Below are positions 1-8,681 of a stretch of DNA of 64,000 bases, one piece after another. Origin of the DNA: CADEED01 sp963711635 (GTDB lineage Bacteria > Pseudomonadota > Gammaproteobacteria > Steroidobacterales > Steroidobacteraceae); the NCBI GenBank assembly GCA_963711635.1, contig CAVQEZ010000019.1:202945-266944 (forward strand). The letters run 5' to 3'. Below the pieces are notes generated by a model. That model was not told the DNA's origin. It saw nothing but the letters and a program-made list of their open reading frames with translations, and did no database searches. Each line of letters opens with the position of its first letter. Position 1 is the first letter of the stretch. The position numbers and the translations under genes are program-made.

Positions 1-272
1 GAGGCCATCGCTCGAAGGCCCACTCGAAACGCAGCGCATGGATGGTCGTCCAAAAGACACCTCCGGCGCGACGTCGGTGAAGTAGCCCAAAGGGTTTTGG
101 CGCTCCGCCCCATCTTGGGACGGACTCTTAGACGTGATTTACACGACGCCCCACAACCAGTCTTGGCCTCGCATCATTGCACTCCGCGTCGCGCGGTCGT
201 CTGCAATGACGCCCCATAGGATATCCGCCGTAAGAATCGAGTTGGCCCGACAGACACTAGGGTCCAATTCAA
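1..272 (+). promoter_or_regulatory. rne upstream region and structured leader
   Basis: No complete gene is visible here. A nested hairpin lies at 175-208: outer arms CATTGCA and TGCAATG (perfect, 7 bp) and inner arms CCGCG and CGCGG around a three-base loop. It ends 64 bases before the rne start codon. In Escherichia coli, rne has a long structured 5' leader through which RNase E limits its own mRNA; a similar role here is inferred from position only. I cannot place the promoter with confidence. Confidence 0.45.
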
Positions 273-2891
273 ATGAAGAGAATGCTCATCAATGCAACTC
301 AGCAAGAGGAGTTGCGCGTCGCGCTGGTTGATGGCCAGAAGCTGTACGACCTTTCCATCGAAATCCCTTCCAAGGAACAGAAGAAAGCAAACATCTACAA
401 AGGCAGGATCTCCCGCATCGAGCCCTCGCTCGAGGCCTGCTTCGTCGATTACGGTTCTGAACGTCACGGCTTCCTGCCGCTGAAGGAAATCTCCAAGGAC
501 TACTTCCGCCAGAAGCAGGACAGCGGGCGCAACAACATGCGCGAGCTGCTCTCCGAGGGACAGGAAGTCATCGTCCAGGTCGAGAAAGAAGAACGCGGCA
601 ACAAGGGTGCCGCCCTCACCACGTTCATCTCGCTGGCCGGGCGCTTCCTGGTGCTCATGCCCAACAATCCACGTGCCGGTGGCGTATCGCGCCGCATCGA
701 GGGCGAGGACCGTGACCAGATGCGCCAGGTCATGGACGATCTGCGCATTCCCGACGGCATGGGCGCCATCGTGCGTACCGCCGGCGTCGGACGCGCGGCC
801 GAAGAGCTGCAGTGGGACCTCGACAACCTCAAGGGCCAGTGGGACCAGATCGACGCGGCCACCAAGGACCGCCCCGCCCCGTATCTCGTGTATCGCGAGA
901 GCGACGCCGTGACGCGTTCGTTGCGCGACTACTTCGGCGACGACATCGGCGAAGTGCTGGTCGACGACGACGCGACCTACGCGACCGCGCAGGAATACAT
1001 GACGCGCTTCATGCCGCCGGAGACGCAGAAGCGGCTCAAGCGCTACACCGACGACATCCCGCTGTTCACGCGCTTCCAGATCGAGAGCCAGATCGAATCG
1101 GCGTACGCGCAGAAGGTGGAATTGCCCTCGGGCGGGTCCATCGTGATCAATTACACCGAAGCGCTGGTGTCCATCGACATCAACTCGGCGCGTGCCACGC
1201 GCGGCTCGGACATCGAGACGACGGCGACCAACACCAATCTCGAAGCGGCCGATGAAGTCGCGCGCCAGCTGCGTATCCGCGACATCGGCGGACTCATCGT
1301 CATCGACTTCATCGACATGGAGTCGCCGAAGAACCAGCGCGACGTGGAAGACCGGCTGCGCGATGCGGTGAAGATGGACCGCGCGCGCATCCAGATCGGC
1401 CGGCTGTCGCGCTTCGGCCTGCTGGAGATGTCGCGCCAGCGCCTGCGTCCCAGCCTGGGCGAGTCCAGTCACCTGGTCTGCCCGCGTTGCACGGGCAACG
1501 GCAGCATCCGCTCGGTCGAGTCCATGACCTTGGCCATCCTGCGCCTCATCGGTGAAGAAGCCCGCAAGGAGAAGACCGCGCAGGTCATCGCACAGGTGCC
1601 GCTGGAAGTGGCCACCTACCTGATCAACGAGAAACGCGAGTGGCTGCGTACGCTCGAGGACAAGACCCAGATCGAGCTGCTGGTCGTGCCCAATCCGCAC
1701 ATCCAGACGCCGGAATATTCGATCAAGCGCGTGCGCAGCGACGAGATCGACCTGCCGGAGAATCGGCAGCTCAGCTACAAGATGCCGGAGCGGCCGGTCG
1801 TGGCGGAACCTTCCGGCACCAAGCCGGAGAAACCGCAGCTGGAACCGGCGGCCGTCGTCCCGACCGCGCCAGCCACCGCGGCGCCGGTCGTCGTGCACGT
1901 ACCCGTGCCGGCCGCAGCGGCAGTAGTAGCCGCCCCTCCCGTGGGCCTCGGCTTCTGGGCAAGGCTCGCCTATCTATTCACCGGCAAGGCACCCGAGGGT
2001 GCGGTGGCGCCGGCGGCACCGCGCGACGAGGGCCGCCGCCCCCATCGTGACCGTGACCGCCCTCGCGATCGCGACGGACGCCCGCACCGGCACCGCGACG
2101 GCGAGCGTGACCGCTCGCGCGATCGCGGCGCCCGTGGCCGCCACGACAAGGAAGGGCACCGCGAAGGTGGCCGTGACCACCGTGGAGACCGCGATCGCAA
2201 CCGTGATCGCGATCGTGACGCAGGTCGCCATCGGGACAAGGACGCTCACCGCGAGGCGGCGCCGCGCGATGGCAATCCGCCGCCGCCGCAGCGCGAACCG
2301 AATCGCGAACGCGACCAGCAGCGTGACGCCGAACGCCAGGCCCACCGGGAGCGCCAGCGCGAACGTCAACGCGAACAGCAGGCCGCGGCGAACGCAGCGG
2401 CGAATGCCGCGCCTGCGACGAATGCCGCAGCCCCCGCCCCCGAGGCGGTTGCGAATCCCGAAGTGGCTGCCGATGGCGGTCCGCCGCAGGACAATGCCGC
2501 GCGCGGTGAAGGCCGTGGAAGACGCCGGCGCCGTGGCCGCCGCGGCGGTGGCCGCAATCGCGAGGGCCAGCCGCCGTTCGGCGCTGAGCCGGCCGAAGGC
2601 GAATTCACGGGCGCCCGTGAGGCCTCCGACGAGGAGCGCGCCTTTCACCATCAGCAGGCGAATGGCAGTCGTGCGGACGAGCCGGGCGAGCGCCCATCGG
2701 ATACGCCGCGTGAAGCGGCACACGAGCCGGCTGAACGTCCCGAGCGGCTCGAACGTGCCGAACCGCCACGCGAGCAGCGCAGTGAAGGCACCCAGGCACC
2801 GCTCGACCTGCCGCCACCTCCTCCGGCCAAGCCCTTCGTGGTCTGGTCATCGTCGCCCACGGGTACGCCAGAAACGCGTCGCGACGAGTAA
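273..2891 (+). CDS. rne: Ribonuclease E
   Basis: Endoribonuclease that starts decay of most mRNAs and processes rRNA and tRNA; in gammaproteobacteria it scaffolds the membrane-associated degradosome. The 872-residue product opens with MKRMLINATQQEELRVALVD, nearly identical to the E. coli start, which fixes the start codon. The S1 domain lies at about 35-125. The catalytic DNase I-like domain carries the Mg-binding aspartates D302 (SIDIN) and D345 (VIDFID). The Zn-link CPRC is at C403/C406. The tail is disordered. A stretch GLGFWARLAYLFTGK (about residue 558) looks like the amphipathic membrane-targeting helix, and an Arg/Asp/His-rich low-complexity RNA-binding region follows at about 590-700. 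Complete and unbroken. Confidence 0.98.
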   Translation: MKRMLINATQQEELRVALVDGQKLYDLSIEIPSKEQKKANIYKGRISRIEPSLEACFVDYGSERHGFLPLKEISKDYFRQKQDSGRNNMRELLSEGQEVIVQVEKEERGNKGAALTTFISLAGRFLVLMPNNPRAGGVSRRIEGEDRDQMRQVMDDLRIPDGMGAIVRTAGVGRAAEELQWDLDNLKGQWDQIDAATKDRPAPYLVYRESDAVTRSLRDYFGDDIGEVLVDDDATYATAQEYMTRFMPPETQKRLKRYTDDIPLFTRFQIESQIESAYAQKVELPSGGSIVINYTEALVSIDINSARATRGSDIETTATNTNLEAADEVARQLRIRDIGGLIVIDFIDMESPKNQRDVEDRLRDAVKMDRARIQIGRLSRFGLLEMSRQRLRPSLGESSHLVCPRCTGNGSIRSVESMTLAILRLIGEEARKEKTAQVIAQVPLEVATYLINEKREWLRTLEDKTQIELLVVPNPHIQTPEYSIKRVRSDEIDLPENRQLSYKMPERPVVAEPSGTKPEKPQLEPAAVVPTAPATAAPVVVHVPVPAAAAVVAAPPVGLGFWARLAYLFTGKAPEGAVAPAAPRDEGRRPHRDRDRPRDRDGRPHRHRDGERDRSRDRGARGRHDKEGHREGGRDHRGDRDRNRDRDRDAGRHRDKDAHREAAPRDGNPPPPQREPNRERDQQRDAERQAHRERQRERQREQQAAANAAANAAPATNAAAPAPEAVANPEVAADGGPPQDNAARGEGRGRRRRRGRRGGGRNREGQPPFGAEPAEGEFTGAREASDEERAFHHQQANGSRADEPGERPSDTPREAAHEPAERPERLERAEPPREQRSEGTQAPLDLPPPPPAKPFVVWSSSPTGTPETRRDE

Positions 2892-2906
2892 CGGGATCGT
2901 GTGAGT

Positions 2907-2940
2907 AAATCCGCGCACCCTGGCAGGTGCGCGGATTTTT
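2907..2940. terminator. Rho-independent terminator between convergent rne and phosphatase
   Basis: A perfect 13-bp stem (AAATCCGCGCACC and its complement) closes a six-base loop CTGGCA and runs into T residues on the + strand, 16 bases after the rne stop codon. The stem touches the stop codon of the convergent phosphatase gene, so it may serve both, but the T tract on the minus strand is only three bases. Confidence 0.9.
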
Positions 2941-3413
2941 TATTTGCGCGCCGCCAGCTTTCGCAGCAGGCCGCGCGCTCCCGCCTCGCACAGGTCGAGG
3001 ACCCGCTCGAACTCTTCGATGCCGCCGTGGTACGGATCCGGCACCTCGTCGAGCGCGAGCTCCGGCGCAAATTCCATGAACAGAGCCACATGGGGCTTTG
3101 ACTTGCCACCGCCCAGCGACTCGAGCTCGCCGAGATTGGCGCGATCCATCGCCAGGATGTAGTCGAAGCTATCGAAGTCGGAGCGAGCGATCCTGCGCGC
3201 GCGCAGGCTGGCCAGCTCGTAGCCCCGGCGCCGCGCGGCCGCGACGCTGCGCCGATCCGGCGGCTCGCCGACGTGGTAGTCCGCCGTGCCGGCCGAATCC
3301 ACGTACAGCGGCACTCCGGGAAATTCCCGCGCCGCGATCCCGCGCAGCACGCCTTCGGCGGTCGGCGAGCGGCAGATATTCCCGAGGCAGACGAACAGGA
3401 CTCGATTCGTCAT
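2940..3413 (-). CDS. Low-molecular-weight phosphotyrosine protein phosphatase
   Basis: Cytoplasmic LMW-PTP of normal length (157 residues). It hydrolyses phosphotyrosine on proteins; bacterial members commonly counteract BY-kinases in exopolysaccharide control. The signature P-loop C-x5-R is CLGNICRS with nucleophile C9 and R15, and the general acid is D126 in the DPY motif. The start lies three bases after the stop of the upstream DUF2339 gene on the same strand, so the two are probably translationally coupled. LMW-PTP next to rne also occurs in other gammaproteobacteria. Confidence 0.95.
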   Translation of the reverse strand: MTNRVLFVCLGNICRSPTAEGVLRGIAAREFPGVPLYVDSAGTADYHVGEPPDRRSVAAARRRGYELASLRARRIARSDFDSFDYILAMDRANLGELESLGGGKSKPHVALFMEFAPELALDEVPDPYHGGIEEFERVLDLCEAGARGLLRKLAARK

Positions 3414-3416
3414 CGG

Positions 3417-5720
3417 TCAGGTCGCGCTCGCTGGCGGCGGACGCGCGGGCGGCATGGGCGCGAGCCAGCCCACCAGCAGGAACATCCCGCCCGCGGCGAT
3501 CACCGCGAGAATGTTGGCGAGCTGCCCGAGCGAACCGAAATCCACGAGCACGAACTTGATGGCGGCGCCCACCAGGAAGGTTGCGCCCGCCGACCATTGC
3601 ACACGCGAGGCCATGCGGCGCGCGTTGATGGTCAGCGCCGCGCCAATCGATGCCCACAGCAGCGTCACCAGCGCGCGCCAGTCCATGTCGAAGATGTCGA
3701 GCGCATTCAGGTCGCCCGCGGGTCCCAGCCAGCGCAGCAGGTTAGCCTGCAGCAGCAGCGCAATTCCGATGACCATGGCGGGCAGGACCCATTCGCCGAT
3801 GCGCACCAGTCTGCCGTTCCAGAAGGCGAGCACGCCGAGCGTCACGACGCACAGCAACTCGAGTCCCACCGCGCTGGATGAGCGTTCGATGTCGAACAGC
3901 GTGGCCAGCGCCAGCACGAATGCCAGGCCCACCGCAAAGATGTCGGCCGCTTCGTTGATCCAGCGTTCCGAGCGCGCCCCGGCGCGCACGCCGGCCAGCA
4001 ACGTGAAGATGGCGGTGGCCGCGCCGATGAAGACCGGGAACTGCCAGTGCATCGGCTGCAACCCGTTCGCGCCGCGCGCGAAACACGCCACCCACAGCGC
4101 CACCAGGATGGGCGCGCCGATGGCGCCCAGCAGACGGCTCGGTTCCGAACCCTCGTCGCGTAGCACCGGCCGGAACGCGATCGCCAGCATCGCCAGGCCG
4201 GAAACAATGGCCGAAATCCACGCGATGTCGCCGCCCGATTTGAACTGCGCCAGCACCGCGCTGATGCCGAGTCCGAACACCAGCGGACCCACCAGGCTGC
4301 GCACATTGGGTATGCGCAAGCCGAACAGGAAGACTGCCAGCGCGGCGGCCGCGAATGTCCAGTGCACCAGCAACCAGGCGGAGACCAGCTCGAAGCGGGC
4401 CAATTCCGCGCCCACGGCGAACGCCGCCCAGCCGATGCTGGTGGTGAGCATCAGGCTGTCGAGCCGGTGGTGCAGCCGCATCAAGGTTCGCGCGGCGGTG
4501 ATCATCAGGGCAGCCCCCACCAGCCGCTCGAGGAACCGGCCATTCCAGAACAGCGCGTCGCGCGCATCGGGCGCGAACGCGCCGATGATGTGCACCACGC
4601 TCAACAGCAGTACCAGGCCGGCCAGGATTCCATGCAGACGTGGCGAGGTCGAACGCCGGGCGGCGAGCGCCAGCGAGGCCACGGCGATCGCCAGCGCGAT
4701 CAGCTCCCACGGCAGGTCGCGATAGCGCACCGCCAGGCCGATCCCGGCGAGCAGCAGTCCGATCACGGCGTGCGTGGCCATGCCCTCGCGCTTCTGCAGG
4801 GACAACCAGCCCGCCGCAGCCAGCCAGATGCCGGCGAACCACCACAATTCCGTCGCGACCGCGGCACGCGATGGCGCGATCGTCAGCGCGCTCAGGCACG
4901 CGACCAGCGGCAGGGCCAGTAGATAGATCGTGTCGAGCGATTCGACCACGCGGCCGCGCGCCCAGCGACGCTCGAACAACGGCATGGCCACGTGCACTGC
5001 AACCAGCATGGCGATCAGCGGCAGCAGCACCTGCGCGTTGACCGGCGAGAAATAACCGGCGGTCCACGCGAAGAATGCGCTGCCGGCCAGCGTGAACAGG
5101 AAGCTCAGATGGATCAGCGGTCGCCAGCCGCGCACCGCGACCATGGCGAGTACCAGCAGGCTGATGGCCACGTAGTAGAGGTAAATCACCTGCGGGCCCG
5201 GATCCTCCACCGCGAAGGCCGGCGCGATGAACGCGCCCACCATCGAAAGCACGGCCAGGGATTGTGCACTGCGAGTCACGGCGAACACGCCGGCGCCGAC
5301 TGCCGTGAGCGCCAGCAATCCCAGGCCTTGCAGGGTCGGCAGGTAGCCGTACAGCGCGAAGGCGCTGTAGGCCGTCAGGTAGGCGACACCGAACGCGGCG
5401 CCACCGAGCGCCAGTGAAATTGCGCGGCGTTGCGGATTGGATGTGGTCAGGAAAGACCCGATGCCGAGCACCGCGGCGGCCACGATGCCGACCGCCAGCT
5501 TGTACTGATCGGGAACGTCGAAATTGATCGCGGCGTAGCGCAGCAAGGCGCCCACGCCGATGATCATCAACCCGCCGCCGATCTTGGCCGGCCAGTTGCC
5601 GCTGGCAATCCACGACAACAGTCCCGCCGGCCGGCGCGCCAGGCGTTGGTCGCCTCCTTCGAGCGCGAGGATCGAAGCGAACACGGCGGTGACGACTAAC
5701 AAGAAAACCAGCGCAACCAT
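3417..5720 (-). CDS. DUF2339 family polytopic membrane protein
   Basis: A 767-residue protein made almost entirely of transmembrane helices (about twenty), beginning MVALVFLLVVTAVFASILAL. The arrangement (an initial helix, a short loop, then GGGLMIIGVGALLRYAAINF) matches the DUF2339 family, whose function is unknown. I chose ATG at 5720 rather than an in-frame upstream codon because a purine-rich ribosome site (AGAGGGGAA) precedes it. The stop lies three bases before the phosphatase start. Its promoter region holds the phased palindromes at 5763-5815. No broken segments. Confidence 0.85.
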   Translation of the reverse strand: MVALVFLLVVTAVFASILALEGGDQRLARRPAGLLSWIASGNWPAKIGGGLMIIGVGALLRYAAINFDVPDQYKLAVGIVAAAVLGIGSFLTTSNPQRRAISLALGGAAFGVAYLTAYSAFALYGYLPTLQGLGLLALTAVGAGVFAVTRSAQSLAVLSMVGAFIAPAFAVEDPGPQVIYLYYVAISLLVLAMVAVRGWRPLIHLSFLFTLAGSAFFAWTAGYFSPVNAQVLLPLIAMLVAVHVAMPLFERRWARGRVVESLDTIYLLALPLVACLSALTIAPSRAAVATELWWFAGIWLAAAGWLSLQKREGMATHAVIGLLLAGIGLAVRYRDLPWELIALAIAVASLALAARRSTSPRLHGILAGLVLLLSVVHIIGAFAPDARDALFWNGRFLERLVGAALMITAARTLMRLHHRLDSLMLTTSIGWAAFAVGAELARFELVSAWLLVHWTFAAAALAVFLFGLRIPNVRSLVGPLVFGLGISAVLAQFKSGGDIAWISAIVSGLAMLAIAFRPVLRDEGSEPSRLLGAIGAPILVALWVACFARGANGLQPMHWQFPVFIGAATAIFTLLAGVRAGARSERWINEAADIFAVGLAFVLALATLFDIERSSSAVGLELLCVVTLGVLAFWNGRLVRIGEWVLPAMVIGIALLLQANLLRWLGPAGDLNALDIFDMDWRALVTLLWASIGAALTINARRMASRVQWSAGATFLVGAAIKFVLVDFGSLGQLANILAVIAAGGMFLLVGWLAPMPPARPPPASAT

Positions 5721-5762
5721 GTTTTCCCCTCTAGCCACCTGGTACGGCGTGCACGTTACCGT

Positions 5763-5815
5763 TGACGGCCCGTCAGGGGAAATGACGCCTTGTCAGGGCC
5801 CGTGACGCCGCGTCA
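5763..5815. promoter_or_regulatory. Three phased 13-bp palindromes (candidate operator array)
   Basis: Three palindromes of the form TGACG-N3-YGTCA start at 5763, 5783 and 5803, exactly 20 bases apart: TGACGGCCCGTCA, TGACGCCTTGTCA and TGACGCCGCGTCA. The seven-base spacers both begin with GGG. The array sits 43-95 bases upstream of the DUF2339 start and about 150 bases upstream of the divergent lipoprotein gene. The 20-bp spacing is about two helical turns and puts all sites on one face of the DNA, as expected for cooperative binding of a dimeric regulator. I do not recognise the regulator. Confidence 0.75.
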
Positions 5816-5964
5816 ATTGCGGTTTACAGCGGGTATCAGGGTTTGCCACCTCGGGTAGCAGCCGGCGTGACTGCGCGCACAAATCCGGCCAAACAAGCGG
5901 CCATGGCGCCGCCTGGCGACAAATTCCGACTCCCCGTCCTGCGGCCGCGCCGGTATAAGGCTGT

Positions 5965-7974
5965 ATGCGCACTCGCTTGTCTGGCATGACCCTGGTGGCT
6001 TCGCTGGCCGTCCTTTCCGCCTGCAGCAGTGGAGGTGGTGGCAGCCCTGGCCCCACGCCGCCTCCCCCGCCACCCAATGTTTCTCCGGTCGCCAGCGCCG
6101 GTCCTAACCAGACCGTGAATGGCGCGACCGTGGTCACGCTCAATGGCACGGCGCAGCACCGATTCGGATGGCACCATCGCGAGCTATGCCTGGGCGCAGA
6201 CCGCGGGCACCGCCGTCACGCTGTCGAGTGCATCGGCTGTCGCAACCCACATTCACGCGCCATCCGTAGCCGCGGCCGACCACGCTCACCTTCTCACTGA
6301 CGGTCACCGACAACCGCGGCGCCACCAGTCCCGCCGTCACGGTGAGCGTCACCGTGAATCCGCTGGCTGCGGGCAGCGTCACTGGCCGCATCACGCTTCG
6401 TGCGCATTCCGTTCTACGCGCAGGCAAACGCAGGCCTCGACTACACGAACCCGCAGAATCGTCCCGCGCGCGGCGTCACGGTGCGCGCGCTGGCCGCGGG
6501 AACCGCTACCGAGCTCGCGCGCGGCGTCACCGACGCCAATGGCGAATACGCGCTTACGGTGACGCCGAACGCCAGCGTCACCATCGAAGTCCTCGCCGAG
6601 ATGGTGCGCAGCGGCGCACTGCCCAACTGGAATTTCACCGTGCGAGATCTGCCGGCCAGGCCCAATCCAATCCCGAATCCATTGCCGGCCATCCTCAGCT
6701 ACACCGACGGCCAGGCCTTCAACGCGGGCACCGGCGCGCATGATGTTCTGATTCCTTCGGGATTCAGCACGGTCGGCGGCAGCGGCGTCATCGGCCCGCG
6801 CGCATCCGCGCCGTTCGCCATCCTCGACACCCTCTACCAGGGCGTCGAGCTGGTGCGCAGTGCGGCGCCCAACACGAATTTTCCGGAACTGGTGGTGGAC
6901 TGGGGTCCGAACAACATTCCCGAAGACGGCACGTTCTTCTCGACGGCCACGGTGCAGCACATCGTGCTCACGGCCGACGTCACGGCCGACACCGACGAGT
7001 TCGACCAGCACGTGATCGCGCACGAGTTCGGCCACTACATCGAAAACAACTTCTCGCGCGCCGACAACATCGGCGGGTCGCACGGCAGGGGCGACAAACT
7101 GGACCCACGCGTGGCCTTCGGTGAAGGTTTCGGTTATGCGTTCGGCGCCATCGTGCTCAACGACCCGGTGACGCGAGACTCGTTCGTCGACGGCGGCTTC
7201 GGGTGCCCGAGCGACCAGTGTTCGAGCACATTCAACGTCGAGACCAATCCGCCGGCCAGTGGCGGTACCAACGGCGACTTCGGTTGCTGGTGCAGCGAGT
7301 CGTCGGTGTGGTCGATTCTCTGGGATATCTTCGACCAGGTGCCGGACGCGAATGATTCGGTAACGCTGGGCTTCATTCCGATGTGGAACATACTGATCAA
7401 CGAACAGCGCAACACGCCTGCGTTCACGACCATCTTCAGTTTCATCACCGCCCTGAAGACGGCCAACAACAGCAGCGCCGCCGCGATCGACACGCTGGTC
7501 TCGGCGCAGAACATCAACAGCGCCGGCATCAATGCCTTCGCGACCAACGAGAGCAATTTCCCGACTCCGGGCGTACCGCAGATCGCGGCGCTGCCGATCT
7601 ACACCACGGCCACGGTCGGCGGGGCGGCGACAATCTTGCGCACGGTCAACGATGCCGGCCCGAACATGGTGGACGATTCAGGGAACAAGCTCGGCAATCA
7701 TCGCTTCATCCGTTTCATGGGCACGGGCGGCAACGTGACCATCACGGCGAACTCCACGCGTGCGTTGCCCCATGACATCGATTTCATCGTGTACCGCTCG
7801 GTACCGTTCGACTTCTGGCGTTCGGCGACCGATCCGCCGGCTGCCACCGAAGTGTTGACGATGCCGACGGCCGCCGCGGAATACCTGATCGATGTATACG
7901 ACTGCGCCAACGGCTGCGACCCCTCGGAAGGCACACCGGGTGACTACGACCTCACCGTGACGATCACCAACTGA
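5965..7974 (+). CDS. Secreted lipoprotein with Ig-like fold and HEXXH zinc-protease domain (frameshifted)
   Basis: The signal peptide ends in a lipobox, LSAC, with C20 the predicted lipidated residue. A Gly/Pro linker and a PKD/Ig-like domain follow (PVASAGPNQTVNG ... DSDGTIASYAW). The large C-terminal domain contains VIAHEFGHYIENN at about 7014-7050, a HEXXH zinc-binding motif, and a Cys-rich insert (CPSDQC, CWCSESS). The tail from about 7600 resembles a beta-sandwich pre-peptidase domain. The frame breaks near 6152, 6281 and 6396. Joining frames restores a continuous protein, so I treat these as sequence errors. Substrate unknown; cell-surface proteolysis is inferred. Confidence 0.75.
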
Positions 7975-7981
7975 GGCGACA

Positions 7982-8647
7982 ATGGCTACCAAATTCGACA
8001 TCGCATTCCGCTCGTCCGTCGCGGCCCTGTTGTTGATGACGCTCTCGGCCTGTGACAAATCGCCACCCGGCGAAGTACCGGCACCGGGCCCGGTACCGTC
8101 CGAAACGCCGGCGCCCGATGCGGCCCCGGTGCCCGCGCCAGGAGCCGAGACCCCGCCGCCGGAAACTCCCGCGGCCCCGGCCCAGCCCGAGTCGACGCCG
8201 CCACCGCCTGAGGAGCCTTCGGCCGTGCCCAAGCCCACCGCGGCCGCCGAGCCTGCGGTCGCGTCCATGCGCGCCGCAACACCCAGCGCCAAGCTCGGTG
8301 TCGCGGTCGATTTGCGATACCAGTTCGATGCGGAGCCGCTGCCAAACCAGCCCGTCACGCTGCACCTGGCGGCCGTTCCGCGCGTCGGCGGCAGCAATCT
8401 CAACGTGAGCGTAAAACCGGCCGAGGGCCTGCAGCTTGCCTCCTCGGGTGCGCTCCAGATCCAGAAGGCCAGCGCCGCGGGCGTCTATCGCCAGCAGCTG
8501 TCGTTGACGCGTACCACGGTCGGCCCGCAAAGCCTGCGTGTGCTGGTGACCATGGATATGGCCGATGGCAGGGCCTTTGGTTATTACTCGATACCCCTTT
8601 CAGGCGGTAACACCGCGCAGAAACTGGATTCGGTCAAACAACGCTGA
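7982..8647 (+). CDS. Proline-rich lipoprotein of unknown function
   Basis: 221 residues. A signal peptide ends in LSAC, giving lipidated C24. Then comes a disordered Pro/Ala/Glu-rich linker of about 65 residues, and a C-terminal beta-rich domain (about 100-215) beginning AKLGVAVDLRYQFDAEPLPN. The start is seven bases after the protease stop, so the two are probably cotranscribed. I do not recognise the C-terminal domain; no catalytic motif is visible. A role as an envelope accessory protein is only a guess from the lipobox and the neighbour. Confidence 0.75.
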   Translation: MATKFDIAFRSSVAALLLMTLSACDKSPPGEVPAPGPVPSETPAPDAAPVPAPGAETPPPETPAAPAQPESTPPPPEEPSAVPKPTAAAEPAVASMRAATPSAKLGVAVDLRYQFDAEPLPNQPVTLHLAAVPRVGGSNLNVSVKPAEGLQLASSGALQIQKASAAGVYRQQLSLTRTTVGPQSLRVLVTMDMADGRAFGYYSIPLSGGNTAQKLDSVKQR

Positions 8648-8681
8648 TCCCAGCCCGGGCGGGGCGCGTAGACTACGCGCC

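Noticed and set aside
174..1898. Long minus-strand open frame opposite rne
   Set aside because: A shadow of the high-GC rne gene: no homology-like motifs, low-complexity Arg/His/Val composition.
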